This document shows positions 26,595-35,285 of a stretch of 64,000 nucleotides of DNA, piece after piece. The notes below the pieces were generated by a model. That model was not told where the DNA came from, made no database searches, and worked only from the letters and a program-made list of their open reading frames with translations. The position numbers and the translations under genes were made by a program. Numbering within the stretch: the first letter of the stretch is position 1; each line of letters starts with the position of its first letter. The stretch is from Flavobacterium foetidum (lineage in GTDB: Bacteria > Bacteroidota > Bacteroidia > Flavobacteriales > Flavobacteriaceae), in the NCBI RefSeq assembly GCF_004634245.1, contig NZ_SJTF01000020.1, positions 1 through 64,000 of the forward strand, in the 5' to 3' direction.

Positions 26595-27266
26595 TTAAGA
26601 ATGATTAGCTTCTAAATAAAACTTTAAATTTGAGATATCATCTTTTACCACTTTTTCGAAGTATGGATTCAGCAGTTTTGCCGCTTTTTCTCCCACGATT
26701 CCAAGCGGAGCATGATAGGATATGGTAATATCTAATTCTGTCGCTTTGCCTTTTGGTTTAAAAACTACTTTGCCCGCATTTTTAATTGCCGAGTTTTCTA
26801 TGGAATTCCAACTGAGGAGTTTTTCCTTTTCGTCTTTGATTATTTCCGCTCTCCAAGTTATTTTGCCGATACCAGCCGGCCCTTTTGCTGTCCACTCAGA
26901 GGTATTTGATGTAATTGTCTTTACAGACTCAAGGTGATTCATAAATTTTGGCAAGTTTTCCAGATTTCTCCAAAAAGAATAAACCTCTCCAATTGGCTTG
27001 TTAATAACACTATTGATTCTGATATTTACATTAGATGCCTTGTCATTTATCAAATGGTCTGCTGCATCATAGACCGGACAGTAACCTGAAATTCCTCTCA
27101 AAAGCATGGCGCTGGCAGTTCCTGTTTTTGTTACGCTTTTTTCTTTTGCAGACAATGCATTATAGAGTAGGTAGGCGCCACCTGCAATCATTAATAACCT
27201 TTCTGCGGTTGAAACATTTGTTTTTAGTGATTTTAATTTCTGTGTTGTGAGTGCTGCTGTATTCAT
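26595..27266 (-). CDS. Membrane-anchored SRPBCC protein with DUF2892-like N-terminus
   Basis: About 223 residues from MNTAALTTQK; the frame could extend 31 codons upstream, but the extension is unlike the family. Residues ~14-75 resemble the YgaP-type DUF2892 segment (AERLLMIAGGAYLLYNAL, then RGISGYCPVYDA). Residues ~85-220 are a polyketide-cyclase/START-like domain (INKPIGEVYSFWRNLENLPK, IGKITWRAEIIKDEK). Such proteins bind a hydrophobic ligand, but none is known here. It belongs to the minus-strand group with DUF72, DUF892 and catalase genes, which suggests a role in stress. Confidence 0.8.
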   Translation of the reverse strand: MNTAALTTQKLKSLKTNVSTAERLLMIAGGAYLLYNALSAKEKSVTKTGTASAMLLRGISGYCPVYDAADHLINDKASNVNIRINSVINKPIGEVYSFWRNLENLPKFMNHLESVKTITSNTSEWTAKGPAGIGKITWRAEIIKDEKEKLLSWNSIENSAIKNAGKVVFKPKGKATELDITISYHAPLGIVGEKAAKLLNPYFEKVVKDDISNLKFYLEANHS

Positions 27267-27369
27267 GACTATGTTTTTTTGAATTATAATTTCTAATCCT
27301 TTAAAATTAAATGGTTTAAGTATAGATTTTTTATACTTTTTTACAAGATGATTACACAATTATATGTGG

Positions 27370-28116
27370 CTATTTATTCATTTTTATTTTATTGATAAAT
27401 TCTTCGAGCCTTAAAGCATTAAATGCGGCATATGCTTTTTCATCATTATCAAAATAAACGAATACATCTTTTGTCTTGAGCCATTCGATACATTGTTCTG
27501 CCCAATCAGTCAATATTTGGTCAGAGTAGCTTCCTTGATATTTTGACGAACTGGGGCCATGCAGTCTCAGATAAATAAAATCTGCCGTAATTTTAATGGG
27601 AGAAGTATGCCCCGCCAATTCGTAAATGCAAAAGGCTGCATTGTAGTTCTTTAAAAGTACATAAATCGGATCTGAGTACCAGCTTGCATGTCTAAATTCG
27701 AATACAAAACGTTGATTTTGAGGAAGTGCCTGCAGGAAATCTTCTAACAGATCTATATTGATGTGAAGTGTTGGTGGTAGCTGCACTAATATAACACCCA
27801 ATTTTTGGTCTAAAATTGCGAGTTTTTCTAAAAATAATTCTAGGCTTTCTCGAGGATCATGAAGCTTTTTTATGTGTGTAATGAAACGATTGGCCTTTAT
27901 TGCGTAAACAAAGTCTTCTGGAACTGAATTTTTCCATTTCAAAAAAGTTTCATCAGATGGGAGTCCGTAAAAGGTGTTATTGATTTCGACCGTATTAAAC
28001 TTCGAAACATAATAAGAAAACTGGTCTTTTACTTTCAGTTTTTCAGGATAAAACGTATTTCGCCAGTGTTTATAAGACCAACCCGAAGTGCCGATATGTA
28101 AGCTGTGATTTTTCAT
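27370..28116 (-). CDS. DUF72 (YecE-like) protein
   Basis: About 248 residues starting MKNHSLHIGTSGWSYKHW; the frame extends upstream 28 codons, but the family start is here. It is a TIM-barrel DUF72 protein with the diagnostic GTSGWSYKHWRNTFYP, FYGLPSDETFLKWK and FEFRHASWYSDPIY motifs. The function is unknown. It resembles xylose-isomerase-like barrels and is often found with stress genes. It is located between the SRPBCC and ferritin-like genes on the same strand. Confidence 0.88.
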   Translation of the reverse strand: MKNHSLHIGTSGWSYKHWRNTFYPEKLKVKDQFSYYVSKFNTVEINNTFYGLPSDETFLKWKNSVPEDFVYAIKANRFITHIKKLHDPRESLELFLEKLAILDQKLGVILVQLPPTLHINIDLLEDFLQALPQNQRFVFEFRHASWYSDPIYVLLKNYNAAFCIYELAGHTSPIKITADFIYLRLHGPSSSKYQGSYSDQILTDWAEQCIEWLKTKDVFVYFDNDEKAYAAFNALRLEEFINKIKMNK

Positions 28117-28214
28117 TGTTTTCAAATTGATTAAATCATTGATAAAAAAAACATCTGCACGCAAATGCAGATGTTTCCAGTAAATGAAAAAAAGTAACAA
28201 GAAATAATGCTTTA

Positions 28215-28799
28215 TTATTCGATTGCCGCTACGTTCACCAAATTTAGCGCTACGTCATTCAAAAGGCAATCTGCTTCTTTTTCTTCCGCGAGAGTTTGTG
28301 TCAGTAGTTTAGCGGCGTCATTTTCTCCTAATGTCTTGGCAAAAGCAACCAATGTTCCGTAAGTGGCTATTTCGTAATGTTCAATTTTTTGTGATGCTGC
28401 AATAATTCCAGCATCTCTAACAGGACCTGGTGTTGTTTCGGTAAGAATTGTATCTCCTTCCTTAAGTAATCCGGCCATTGCTTCGCATTTTTTGCCTTCT
28501 GGCTTTTCTCCCAAAAGTTCAAAAATTTCGTCTAGCCTTGCCACTTGATTTTCTGTTATGGCGATATGTTCTGATATAGTACCTTTTAGTCCCGCAGACG
28601 AAGCATTAGCCACCATTTTAGGCAATGCGCTTACCAATGCATTTTCTGCCCAGTAAATGTCTTTAAGACTATCAATAAACAAGTCTTTTAATTCTGAAGC
28701 CGCATCTGCTGAGGGCTCTACAAAATTATTTTTAATATTGTTTTTTGCAGGCTTTGCCTGAGCCGCATTTGTTTGATTTGGTTTCTCTGAGTTTTTCAT
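28215..28799 (-). CDS. Ferritin-like DUF892 protein (YciE/YciF family)
   Basis: The protein has 194 residues. A polar N-terminal tail (~30 residues, Lys/Asn/Ala-rich) precedes the four-helix bundle starting ELKDLFIDSLKDIYWAENAL, with EHIAITENQVARLDEIFELL, KIEHYEIATYGTLVAFAKTL and LAEEKEADCLLNDVA. The repeated Glu and His residues on helices would form the di-iron site. These proteins are induced by stress and stored with catalases. It lies 15 bp downstream of the catalase gene and is very likely co-transcribed. Confidence 0.88.
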   Translation of the reverse strand: MKNSEKPNQTNAAQAKPAKNNIKNNFVEPSADAASELKDLFIDSLKDIYWAENALVSALPKMVANASSAGLKGTISEHIAITENQVARLDEIFELLGEKPEGKKCEAMAGLLKEGDTILTETTPGPVRDAGIIAASQKIEHYEIATYGTLVAFAKTLGENDAAKLLTQTLAEEKEADCLLNDVALNLVNVAAIE

Positions 28800-28814
28800 T
28801 TTTATATTTTTTTA

Positions 28815-30959
28815 TTAATTATAAAGATTTGGTTCTCGTTGCCAAAAACGGTGCATGGTCATGGCAGCAATAAATTCTTGAGCGAATGATTGCGATGCGA
28901 TTTCGCTAGTCACTATAATGCCCGCATCAGCATTACTTATTTTTTGTGAAAAAGGAGCTCCGCTGATTATTTCAGCAGCTTCTCCGTCTGCCCCTATAAC
29001 TTTACAGTGTTTATAGGCATCGGTAAGATATTCAATAGCATCTTCATTTGCCATTAGTGCATTTAATCCTAATCCGTGTGGAACATACACTGCATCGAAA
29101 AGAACAGATGATGCGGTAAGGAAACTGAATTCGGCTGCAATTGCAGTATCGTTATCGGTAAGAACTGATCCTAAATGAGGCGCTATCACACAACCTTTGG
29201 CACCTTGTTTTTTAAGAGCATCTTTCATATTCATTACAGAACTCTCAGAAACTCCATCAGTACAAAGAATAGCTACTTTTCGTGATTCTATTGTTGGAGA
29301 ATTCGTTGGGTTCTTAATCATGCTTAAGGCTTCTGAAAGGGGAATAGATTGCTGGCCATCTTTTGGCTCCTGTGTTCCTTCTTCTTCAGTTTCAGGCGAA
29401 ACGCCTTTGTTCATAGGTGTTTCTGGTGCTGGTGGCACTGTAGCACCAAGTCCAATTGCCACTTTTTCGGCAAGTTCAGCATCAACTTGAGACAATAATC
29501 CAAGCATTCTTACTCTAATGGCAGTAGTTTCTACTTTTCCGAGTTCAAATCGGAAGGCTTTTACGATATGGCTTTTTTCTTCTGGCGTCTGACTGTTAAA
29601 AAATAATCGTGCTTGACTGAAATGGTCTGTAAAACTTTCGCTTCTTTCTCTTACTTTATGAGCCTCAATTCGTTCGTTAAAACTAGAAAAGCCTCCTTCG
29701 CTGATTTTTGCTTGATAAGGACAGCCACCTCCAAGTGAGTTTGGATGATAACTTACACGGCCTTTATTAATTTCCTGACGCATAAATCCGTCACGCTGAT
29801 TGTTATGCACTGGAGCAACACTTCTGTTGATTGGAATTTCGTGGAAATTCGGTCCGCCCAGTCTTGTAAGCTGTGTATCGGTGTATGAAAATAGTCGTCC
29901 TTGAAGAAGTGGGTCGTTTGTGAAATCGATTCCAGGAACCACGTGGCCTGGGTGAAAAGCAATCTGCTCGGTTTCTGAAAAGAAATTGTCAGGGTTTTTA
30001 TTGAGCACCAAACGACCTACAACGGTAACGGGAACTAACTCTTCGGGAACAATTTTAGTGGGGTCAAGCAAGTCAAAATCATAATTATGTTCGTCTTCTG
30101 CCGGAATGATCTGCACTCCTAATTCCCATTCAGGGAAATTCCCCATTTCAATGGCTTCCCACAAATCCTGACGATGAAAGTCTGGGTTTTTACCAGATAT
30201 TTTTTGCGCTTCATCCCACACAACAGCATGAGTTCCTAATTTTGGTTTCCAATGAAATTTCACAAATACCGACTCTTCCGCAGCATTGACTAATCTAAAG
30301 GTATGAACTCCAAAACCTTCCATCATTCTATAACTTCTCGGAATTGCGCGATCAGACATCAGCCACATTATCATATGCGTAGATTCTGGCATTAGCGAAA
30401 TAAAATCCCAAAAAGTGTCGTGTGCAGAAGCGGCCTGCGGCATCTCATTGTGAGGCTCAGGTTTTACGGCGTGAACTAAATCAGGAAACTTTGAAGCGTC
30501 CTGAATAAAGAAAACCGGGATATTATTCCCCACCAAATCAAAAACGCCTTCTTGAGTGTAGAATTTTACAGCAAAACCTCTCACATCGCGAGCAAGATCT
30601 GTCGAGCCTCGCGAGCCCGCAACTGTTGAAAATCGAGCGAAGACAGGAGTTTTTAGTCCCACTTCCTGCAAAAATCCAGCTTTGGTCAATTCTGGTATCG
30701 GATTGGTTACTTCAAAAAAGCCATGTGCACCAGATCCGCGGGCGTGAACCACTCTTTCAGGAATTCTTTCGTGGTCAAAATGGGTGATTTTTTCTCTTAG
30801 AATAAAATCTTCTAATAACGATGGACCTCTTTCGCCAGCCTTCAACGAATTGTTATCATCGTTTATGCGTACGCCTTGATCTGTAGTTAGGAATTTATTA
30901 GTGCCGTCTGATTTATTTACTGATAAATCCCGTTGTTTTTCATCTTGAAAGTTTTTCAT
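28815..30959 (-). CDS. katE: Large-subunit catalase (KatE/HPII type)
   Basis: This 714-residue protein matches clade II catalases, which carry a C-terminal DJ-1/PfpI-like domain. The core has catalytic His72 in RVVHARGSGAHG, the Asn site in DLVGNNIPVFF, and the heme-ligand Tyr in RLFSYTDTQLTRLGG. Residues ~560-714 form the flavodoxin-like domain (KVAILCTDGVSESSV; DAVYVPHGLG). It decomposes H2O2 in the cytosol, typically in stationary phase. It is first of the minus-strand group. A possible -7 box TAAATTTG lies on the minus strand at 31064-31057. Confidence 0.96.
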   Translation of the reverse strand: MKNFQDEKQRDLSVNKSDGTNKFLTTDQGVRINDDNNSLKAGERGPSLLEDFILREKITHFDHERIPERVVHARGSGAHGFFEVTNPIPELTKAGFLQEVGLKTPVFARFSTVAGSRGSTDLARDVRGFAVKFYTQEGVFDLVGNNIPVFFIQDASKFPDLVHAVKPEPHNEMPQAASAHDTFWDFISLMPESTHMIMWLMSDRAIPRSYRMMEGFGVHTFRLVNAAEESVFVKFHWKPKLGTHAVVWDEAQKISGKNPDFHRQDLWEAIEMGNFPEWELGVQIIPAEDEHNYDFDLLDPTKIVPEELVPVTVVGRLVLNKNPDNFFSETEQIAFHPGHVVPGIDFTNDPLLQGRLFSYTDTQLTRLGGPNFHEIPINRSVAPVHNNQRDGFMRQEINKGRVSYHPNSLGGGCPYQAKISEGGFSSFNERIEAHKVRERSESFTDHFSQARLFFNSQTPEEKSHIVKAFRFELGKVETTAIRVRMLGLLSQVDAELAEKVAIGLGATVPPAPETPMNKGVSPETEEEGTQEPKDGQQSIPLSEALSMIKNPTNSPTIESRKVAILCTDGVSESSVMNMKDALKKQGAKGCVIAPHLGSVLTDNDTAIAAEFSFLTASSVLFDAVYVPHGLGLNALMANEDAIEYLTDAYKHCKVIGADGEAAEIISGAPFSQKISNADAGIIVTSEIASQSFAQEFIAAMTMHRFWQREPNLYN

Positions 30960-31136
30960 GTTGTTTCTTGTTTGTTAAATACATTTAAGGATAAAAAATA
31001 CAATCCTTAGCAGCAGATTTACAGCTTTTTAAAGATTGTTATTGATTTATGTTATCCAAATTTAATTTTTGGTTTTGGCTTGTTTTTATAAAATAAAACT
31101 TAATAATTGTAGAATTACCACAATAAGTTTTAAGCC

Positions 31137-31169
31137 AAAAAATGCCGGCTTGATACACCGGCATTTTTT
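31137..31169 (-). terminator. Bidirectional terminator
   Basis: AAAAAATGCCGG (31137-31148) and CCGGCATTTTTT (31158-31169) make a perfect 12 bp stem with T runs on both strands. It overlaps the stop codon of the 64-residue protein gene and insulates it from the catalase promoter region. Confidence 0.85.
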
Positions 31170-31362
31170 ATTTTTTATCTTCATTATTCAATTTGTCATC
31201 CCATTCTGGTTCTTCACCTTTAAATTTTTGCGTATCGGGATCGTAATTTTTATCATTAGTCAATACTTCATCATGATCCTTGTATTGATGTTTTCTAGTA
31301 TCGGTTCGATGGTCAGAACCGCCTCTTTTACTGTTGTCCGGATTTTGATTATTAGTTTTCAT
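31168..31362 (-). CDS. Small hydrophilic protein, possibly disordered stress protein
   Basis: This 64-residue frame is rich in Asp, Lys, Asn and Gln, with almost no hydrophobics (MKTNNQNPDNSKRGGSDHRT...). That composition suggests an intrinsically disordered, hydrophilin-like protein. It has its own perfect terminator. It sits upstream of the catalase gene on the same strand and next to a stress cluster, so a desiccation or oxidative-stress role is plausible but not shown. I do not recognise a family. Confidence 0.65.
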   Translation of the reverse strand: MKTNNQNPDNSKRGGSDHRTDTRKHQYKDHDEVLTNDKNYDPDTQKFKGEEPEWDDKLNNEDKK

Positions 31363-31394
31363 AATATCATCGTTTTAAGTTTTAAATAAAATTA

Positions 31395-31587
31395 ACTCGT
31401 TGGGTGAAATTATTTTCAACACATAGAAACATAGCTTAACTAAACTTAAAAAAGGCTTTTCACTAGTCTAAATGCACATAGTTTAGCTATGTGTGGAAAC
31501 TGTTTCTTCCATTTTCTTTTTTCGGCACAAAAAACTATGCTTCTATGTGTTAAAATGCTTTTATTTTTTTAATTACACCCAACGGGT
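31395..31587 (-). mobile_element. 193 bp MITE-like element, copy A
   Basis: The element has terminal inverted repeats (ACTCGTTGGGTGAAAT at the left; the right end reads ACCCGTTGGGTGTAAT on the minus strand). It is flanked by an 8 bp direct repeat TAAAATTA (31387-31394 and 31588-31595), which looks like a target-site duplication. The 134 bp core spans 31418-31551. The reverse complement is nearly identical to the element at 48448-48640, and both are 193 bp long. It has no coding capacity. It lies 236 bp upstream of egtD. Confidence 0.85.
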
Positions 31588-31745
31588 TAAAATTAGTCTA
31601 ATATCATTAGTCAGAACTTATAAAATCACAGCTCAATTTTATAAAATGCTACGATTACAGCGTTTTAGCACTCACTGGCAAAATAAAAAAATGAGAATCG
31701 AGTCTTTAAAAAAATTAAATGAGTTAATATCTACCGCAATAAAAG

Positions 31746-31812
31746 CGTACCTTTAAGAAAGAAGAAGCCGGTAGCGCCATTTTGCCAACTAGAAATCGGC
31801 TTTATTTTTAAA
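31746..31812 (+). ncRNA. Compact structured leader of the ergothioneine operon
   Basis: A -7-like TACCTTTA (31748-31755) is followed at once by a hairpin. AAGCCG (from about 31765) pairs with CGGCTT (to about 31802), enclosing a loop with GGTAGCGCC and TGCCAACTAGAAAT. The A-rich leader then runs to the egtD start at 31824. The low intergenic GC content makes this GC-rich, self-complementary block stand out. It may be a small regulatory leader or a terminator for an upstream transcript. I cannot assign an RNA family by eye. Confidence 0.4.
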
Positions 31813-31823
31813 AAATATTTAAA

Positions 31824-32807
31824 ATGAAACTACAATTAGAGACACTATATAAAAACAAAGAAAGCGTCAACGACCACTTTCTGCAAGACGTTATCGACGG
31901 ACTTACCCAGAATCCAAAACAGCTGCAGTCTAAATATTTCTATGATAAAAAAGGAGATGCTCTTTTTCAGGAGATAATGGCAATGCCAGAATATTACGTT
32001 ACGAGATGCGAGATGGATATTTTTCAGAATAAAACCAAAAATCTTGCGACAGAAATTCTCGCAGATGGCAGTCCGTTCGACCTGATTGAGCTTGGTGCGG
32101 GAGATGCCTCAAAATCGCTACATCTCTTAAAATATCTGCAGCATACAGGAGCTGAGTTTACTTATATGCCAATTGATATTTCTGGAAATATATTGGAAAT
32201 TTTGGACCAAAAGTTAAAGACTCACATTCCAGATTTGGATATTCTGTTGCTTGAGGGCGATTATTTTGAGATGTTGCAGAAAGCCTCCAACGTATCCTCC
32301 CGTAGAAAAGCGGTACTTTTCTTAGGCAGCAATATTGGAAACATGGAGCTTTCAGAAGCTTCAGATTTTTGCTTCGAATTACGAAAAAATCTTAATCAAA
32401 AGGATATTGTTTTGATTGGTTTCGATTTAAAAAAAGATCCGCATACCATTTTAAATGCATACAATGACCCTAAAGGAGTTACGGCTTCCTTTAATCTCAA
32501 TCTGCTGGAGCGTATTAACAGAGAGCTTGACGGAAGTTTTGATCTGAGAAAGTTTGAACATTACCAAAATTATGATCCCTTGAGTGGTGCTTGCAGAAGT
32601 TATCTGGTAAGTCTGGAAAATCAAAATGTCAATATCGGAATCCATTCGATTGATTTTAAAAAGGATGAAGTGGTCTATATGGAAGTCTCTCAGAAATTTT
32701 CCATAGAAGACATTCAGGATTTATCCGATTCTAACGGATTTAAACTCAACAAAACAATTATGGACAGTAAAAAATGGTTTGCAGATGCTTTCTGGACCGC
32801 TGTTTAA
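31824..32807 (+). CDS. egtD: L-histidine N-alpha-methyltransferase EgtD
   Basis: A 327-residue protein. The N-terminal signature LTQNPKQLQSKYFYDKKGDA and IMAMPEYYVTRCE match EgtD. The SAM-binding loop is IELGAGDASKSLHLL. The histidine-binding region near the C-terminus reads VVYMEVSQKFSIEDI, with Glu and Ser spaced as in characterised EgtD. It trimethylates histidine to hercynine, the first step of ergothioneine synthesis, in the cytosol. egtB starts 11 bp downstream and a C-S lyase gene follows, so this is a compact biosynthetic operon. Confidence 0.93.
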   Translation: MKLQLETLYKNKESVNDHFLQDVIDGLTQNPKQLQSKYFYDKKGDALFQEIMAMPEYYVTRCEMDIFQNKTKNLATEILADGSPFDLIELGAGDASKSLHLLKYLQHTGAEFTYMPIDISGNILEILDQKLKTHIPDLDILLLEGDYFEMLQKASNVSSRRKAVLFLGSNIGNMELSEASDFCFELRKNLNQKDIVLIGFDLKKDPHTILNAYNDPKGVTASFNLNLLERINRELDGSFDLRKFEHYQNYDPLSGACRSYLVSLENQNVNIGIHSIDFKKDEVVYMEVSQKFSIEDIQDLSDSNGFKLNKTIMDSKKWFADAFWTAV

Positions 32808-32818
32808 ACAATTACATT

Positions 32819-33997
32819 ATGAAAGAAATAGAAACTTATAGCCATACAGAAATTCTAGAGCAGTACAAAACAGTACGTTTGCATTCTGAAGAAATCTGTC
32901 GCCCACTAGAAATAGAAGATTATGTTGTGCAACCTATTGTAGATGTTAGTCCGCCAAAGTGGCATTTGGGCCATACCACTTGGTTTTTTGAGACCTTTAT
33001 CTTGGTTCCAAATTGGGCTGATTACAAGGTATTCAATAGCGAATACAATTTTGTTTTCAATAGTTATTACGAAACTGTCGGAGCGCGAGTGGTCCGTACA
33101 GATCGAGGAAATCTAAGTCGTCCGTCTGTTGCAGATGTGTACCGTTATCGTACTTATGTCGATGATCAGATGCAGAAATATTTGATAAACGAAAATTTAA
33201 GCGACGAAATTATTTCCTTATTAGAGCTTGGTCTAAGTCACGAACAACAGCATCAGGAATTGTTGCTTTCTGACATCAAATATATCTTAGGCCATAATCC
33301 GCTTTTTCCGGCTTATAGCGAAAAACCTTTTTTTCAGGAGCTGAGATCTCCCAATGAGGGGTTTACTATGATGCGTGAGGGAATTTATGAAATTGGCTTT
33401 AACGGAAAAGGTTTTAGCTTTGACAATGAATCTCAAAGGCATAAAATGTATCTTGAAGATTATGAAATTTCCAATACGCTGGTAACCAATGCAGAATATC
33501 TTGATTTTATAGAATCTGGAGCTTACTCAGATTTCAGACATTGGCATTCAGAGGGCTGGGAATGGGTAAAGGAGCAAAATGCAAATTCACCGTTATATTG
33601 GCATTTTATAGACGATAAATGGATGTATTACACGCTAAACGGATTAAAAGAAATTGACCTTTCTGAACCCGTATGCCACATCAGTTTTTATGAAGCATCT
33701 GCTTATGCCTCTTGGAAGGGAATGCGTCTGCCGACAGAAGCAGAGTGGGAGGCAGCTTCGGATTTTTTTGATTGGGGCGAGCGTTGGGAATGGACAGGAA
33801 GCGCTTATCTCCCGTATCCTGGTTATAAAAAAGAAGCCGGGGCAATCGGTGAGTACAATGGCAAGTTTATGATCAATCAAATGGTTTTAAGAGGAGCATC
33901 TGTTGCAACTCCTAAAAACCACAGCCGTAAGACGTATCGCAATTTCTTTCATCCAAGGCTGAGATGGCAATTTACAGGAATTCGCTTAGTTAAATAA
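32819..33997 (+). CDS. egtB: Ergothioneine sulfoxide synthase EgtB
   Basis: A 393-residue protein starting MKEIETYSHT (an upstream in-frame start would overlap egtD). An N-terminal DinB-like domain supplies the three iron-binding histidines: His52 in WHLGHTTW, and His141 and His145 in LSHEQQHQELLL. The C-terminal domain is FGE/sulfatase-modifying-like (HISFYEASAYASWKGMRLPT, LRGASVATPKNHSRKTYRNF). It joins hercynine to a thiol donor using O2 and Fe(II). Arg90 and Arg93 lie where gamma-glutamylcysteine-type EgtB has an Arg pair, but donor choice (cysteine or gamma-Glu-Cys) cannot be settled here. Confidence 0.93.
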   Translation: MKEIETYSHTEILEQYKTVRLHSEEICRPLEIEDYVVQPIVDVSPPKWHLGHTTWFFETFILVPNWADYKVFNSEYNFVFNSYYETVGARVVRTDRGNLSRPSVADVYRYRTYVDDQMQKYLINENLSDEIISLLELGLSHEQQHQELLLSDIKYILGHNPLFPAYSEKPFFQELRSPNEGFTMMREGIYEIGFNGKGFSFDNESQRHKMYLEDYEISNTLVTNAEYLDFIESGAYSDFRHWHSEGWEWVKEQNANSPLYWHFIDDKWMYYTLNGLKEIDLSEPVCHISFYEASAYASWKGMRLPTEAEWEAASDFFDWGERWEWTGSAYLPYPGYKKEAGAIGEYNGKFMINQMVLRGASVATPKNHSRKTYRNFFHPRLRWQFTGIRLVK

Positions 33998-34015
33998 TAG
34001 TAATTTTTAGATTGA

Positions 34016-35179
34016 ATGGACTACAATTTTGATGAAGTTATTAATAGAAGAAACACAAATTCTGTTAAGTGGGACGAAACCGATTCTCCCGATATATTGC
34101 CGATGTGGGTTGCCGACATGGATTTTAAAACGGCTCCCGAAATCATTCAAGCACTTGAAAATAGAATTTCGCATGGTGTATTTGGCTATAGCGTAACATC
34201 AGCGGCATTTTTTGATGCTGTCATAATGTGGTGGAAAAAACGACACGGTTTTTTGCTTCAAAAAGAATGGATATTGCCTGTAGTTGGAGTAATTCCTGCA
34301 ATGTCGGCGGCGATACGTGCTATTACAGAAAAAGGAGATAAAATAATCATTCAGCCTCCTGTCTACAATCATTTTTACAGCACTATAGAAAATTCAGGAA
34401 GAGAAATTGTAGAAAATAATCTGATTTATAAAGATGGTTTTTATACGATTGATTTTGATGATTTAGAAAAAAAAGCCTCCGATTCTAAGGCGAAAATAGC
34501 AATAGTATGTAATCCGCATAATCCCGTTGGTAGGGTTTGGACAAGGCAAGAGCTAAATCGAATAGCTGAGATTTGTAAAAAGTATGGGGTAGTTGTATTC
34601 TCTGACGAAATCCATTCTGATATAGTATTAAACGGAGAAAAACATATTCCCTTTGCGTCGCTTGATCATTCGCTTGTGTCAAATTCGATTACTTTTAGTT
34701 CGATAAGCAAAACTTTTAATCTCGCCGGGCTACATGTAGGGTATGTGTTTACAACAAATGAAGAATTGTACAGCAGTGTAAAATCTGTGTTGGTAATGCA
34801 GGAGATGGAACTTTTAAGTCCGTTTGCCACGACGGCACTTATTGCAGCTTATGAAAAAGGAGAACAGTGGCTAGAGAAGCTAAAATCCTACGTTTACGAA
34901 AATTTTCTTTTTTTGAAACAATATATCGAAGAAGAACTTCCTCAGGTAAAAGTAATGCAGCTGCAAGCCACCTATTTAGTTTGGCTAGACATTCGTTCTT
35001 TTAAATTGTCGTCTGATCAAATCGCCAAAAGACTTTTAGACAATCAAAAGCTTTGGGTGAATTCTGGAACTATGTATGGAAAGGCAGGAGAAGGCTTTTT
35101 ACGAATCAATATCGCTTGTCCGAAAAAAATACTGCAGGATGGATTGCAAAGGATAAAAAAGGAACTTTTGCAAGAATAA
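34016..35179 (+). CDS. PLP-dependent C-S beta-lyase (MalY/PatB family), likely EgtE role
   Basis: The protein has 387 residues in fold-type I aminotransferase layout. The N-terminal signature VKWDETDSPDILPMWVADMD is typical of MalY/PatB. CNPHNPVGRVW and FSDEIHSDIVL bind the cofactor, and the Schiff-base lysine is Lys232 in SSISKTFNLAGLHVGY. It cleaves C-S bonds of cysteine conjugates to pyruvate, ammonia and a thiol. The gene is 18 bp after egtB, so it probably performs the final cleavage of hercynylcysteine sulfoxide to ergothioneine. That role is inferred from position; by family it could also be a cystathionine lyase. Confidence 0.9.
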   Translation: MDYNFDEVINRRNTNSVKWDETDSPDILPMWVADMDFKTAPEIIQALENRISHGVFGYSVTSAAFFDAVIMWWKKRHGFLLQKEWILPVVGVIPAMSAAIRAITEKGDKIIIQPPVYNHFYSTIENSGREIVENNLIYKDGFYTIDFDDLEKKASDSKAKIAIVCNPHNPVGRVWTRQELNRIAEICKKYGVVVFSDEIHSDIVLNGEKHIPFASLDHSLVSNSITFSSISKTFNLAGLHVGYVFTTNEELYSSVKSVLVMQEMELLSPFATTALIAAYEKGEQWLEKLKSYVYENFLFLKQYIEEELPQVKVMQLQATYLVWLDIRSFKLSSDQIAKRLLDNQKLWVNSGTMYGKAGEGFLRINIACPKKILQDGLQRIKKELLQE

Positions 35180-35185
35180 ACAAAA

Positions 35186-35247
35186 TTGACCGCAGAGAAC
35201 GCCAGTAGATTTAGCTGGTGGTTCTTTGCGGTCAAGCTGTTTTTTTT
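35186..35247 (+). terminator. Terminator of the ergothioneine operon
   Basis: TTGACCGC..GAGAAC..CCAG pairs with a long complementary arm ending GCGGTCAA (35228-35235), followed by GCTG and eight T residues. It is a strong hairpin, 7 bp after the lyase stop codon. Confidence 0.85.
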
Positions 35248-35285
35248 ACTATTCTTTATGAATTGAATTACTTTATGAGGAAAGA

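Noticed and set aside
31387..31595. Remnant of a full insertion sequence with transposase
   Set aside because: No transposase-like frame lies inside or near either 193 bp copy, and both copies have the same short length with complete ends.
31493..31756. 87-residue plus-strand frame in front of egtD
   Set aside because: It runs through half of the 193 bp element and its target duplication; composition is that of AT-rich non-coding DNA, so it is not a gene.
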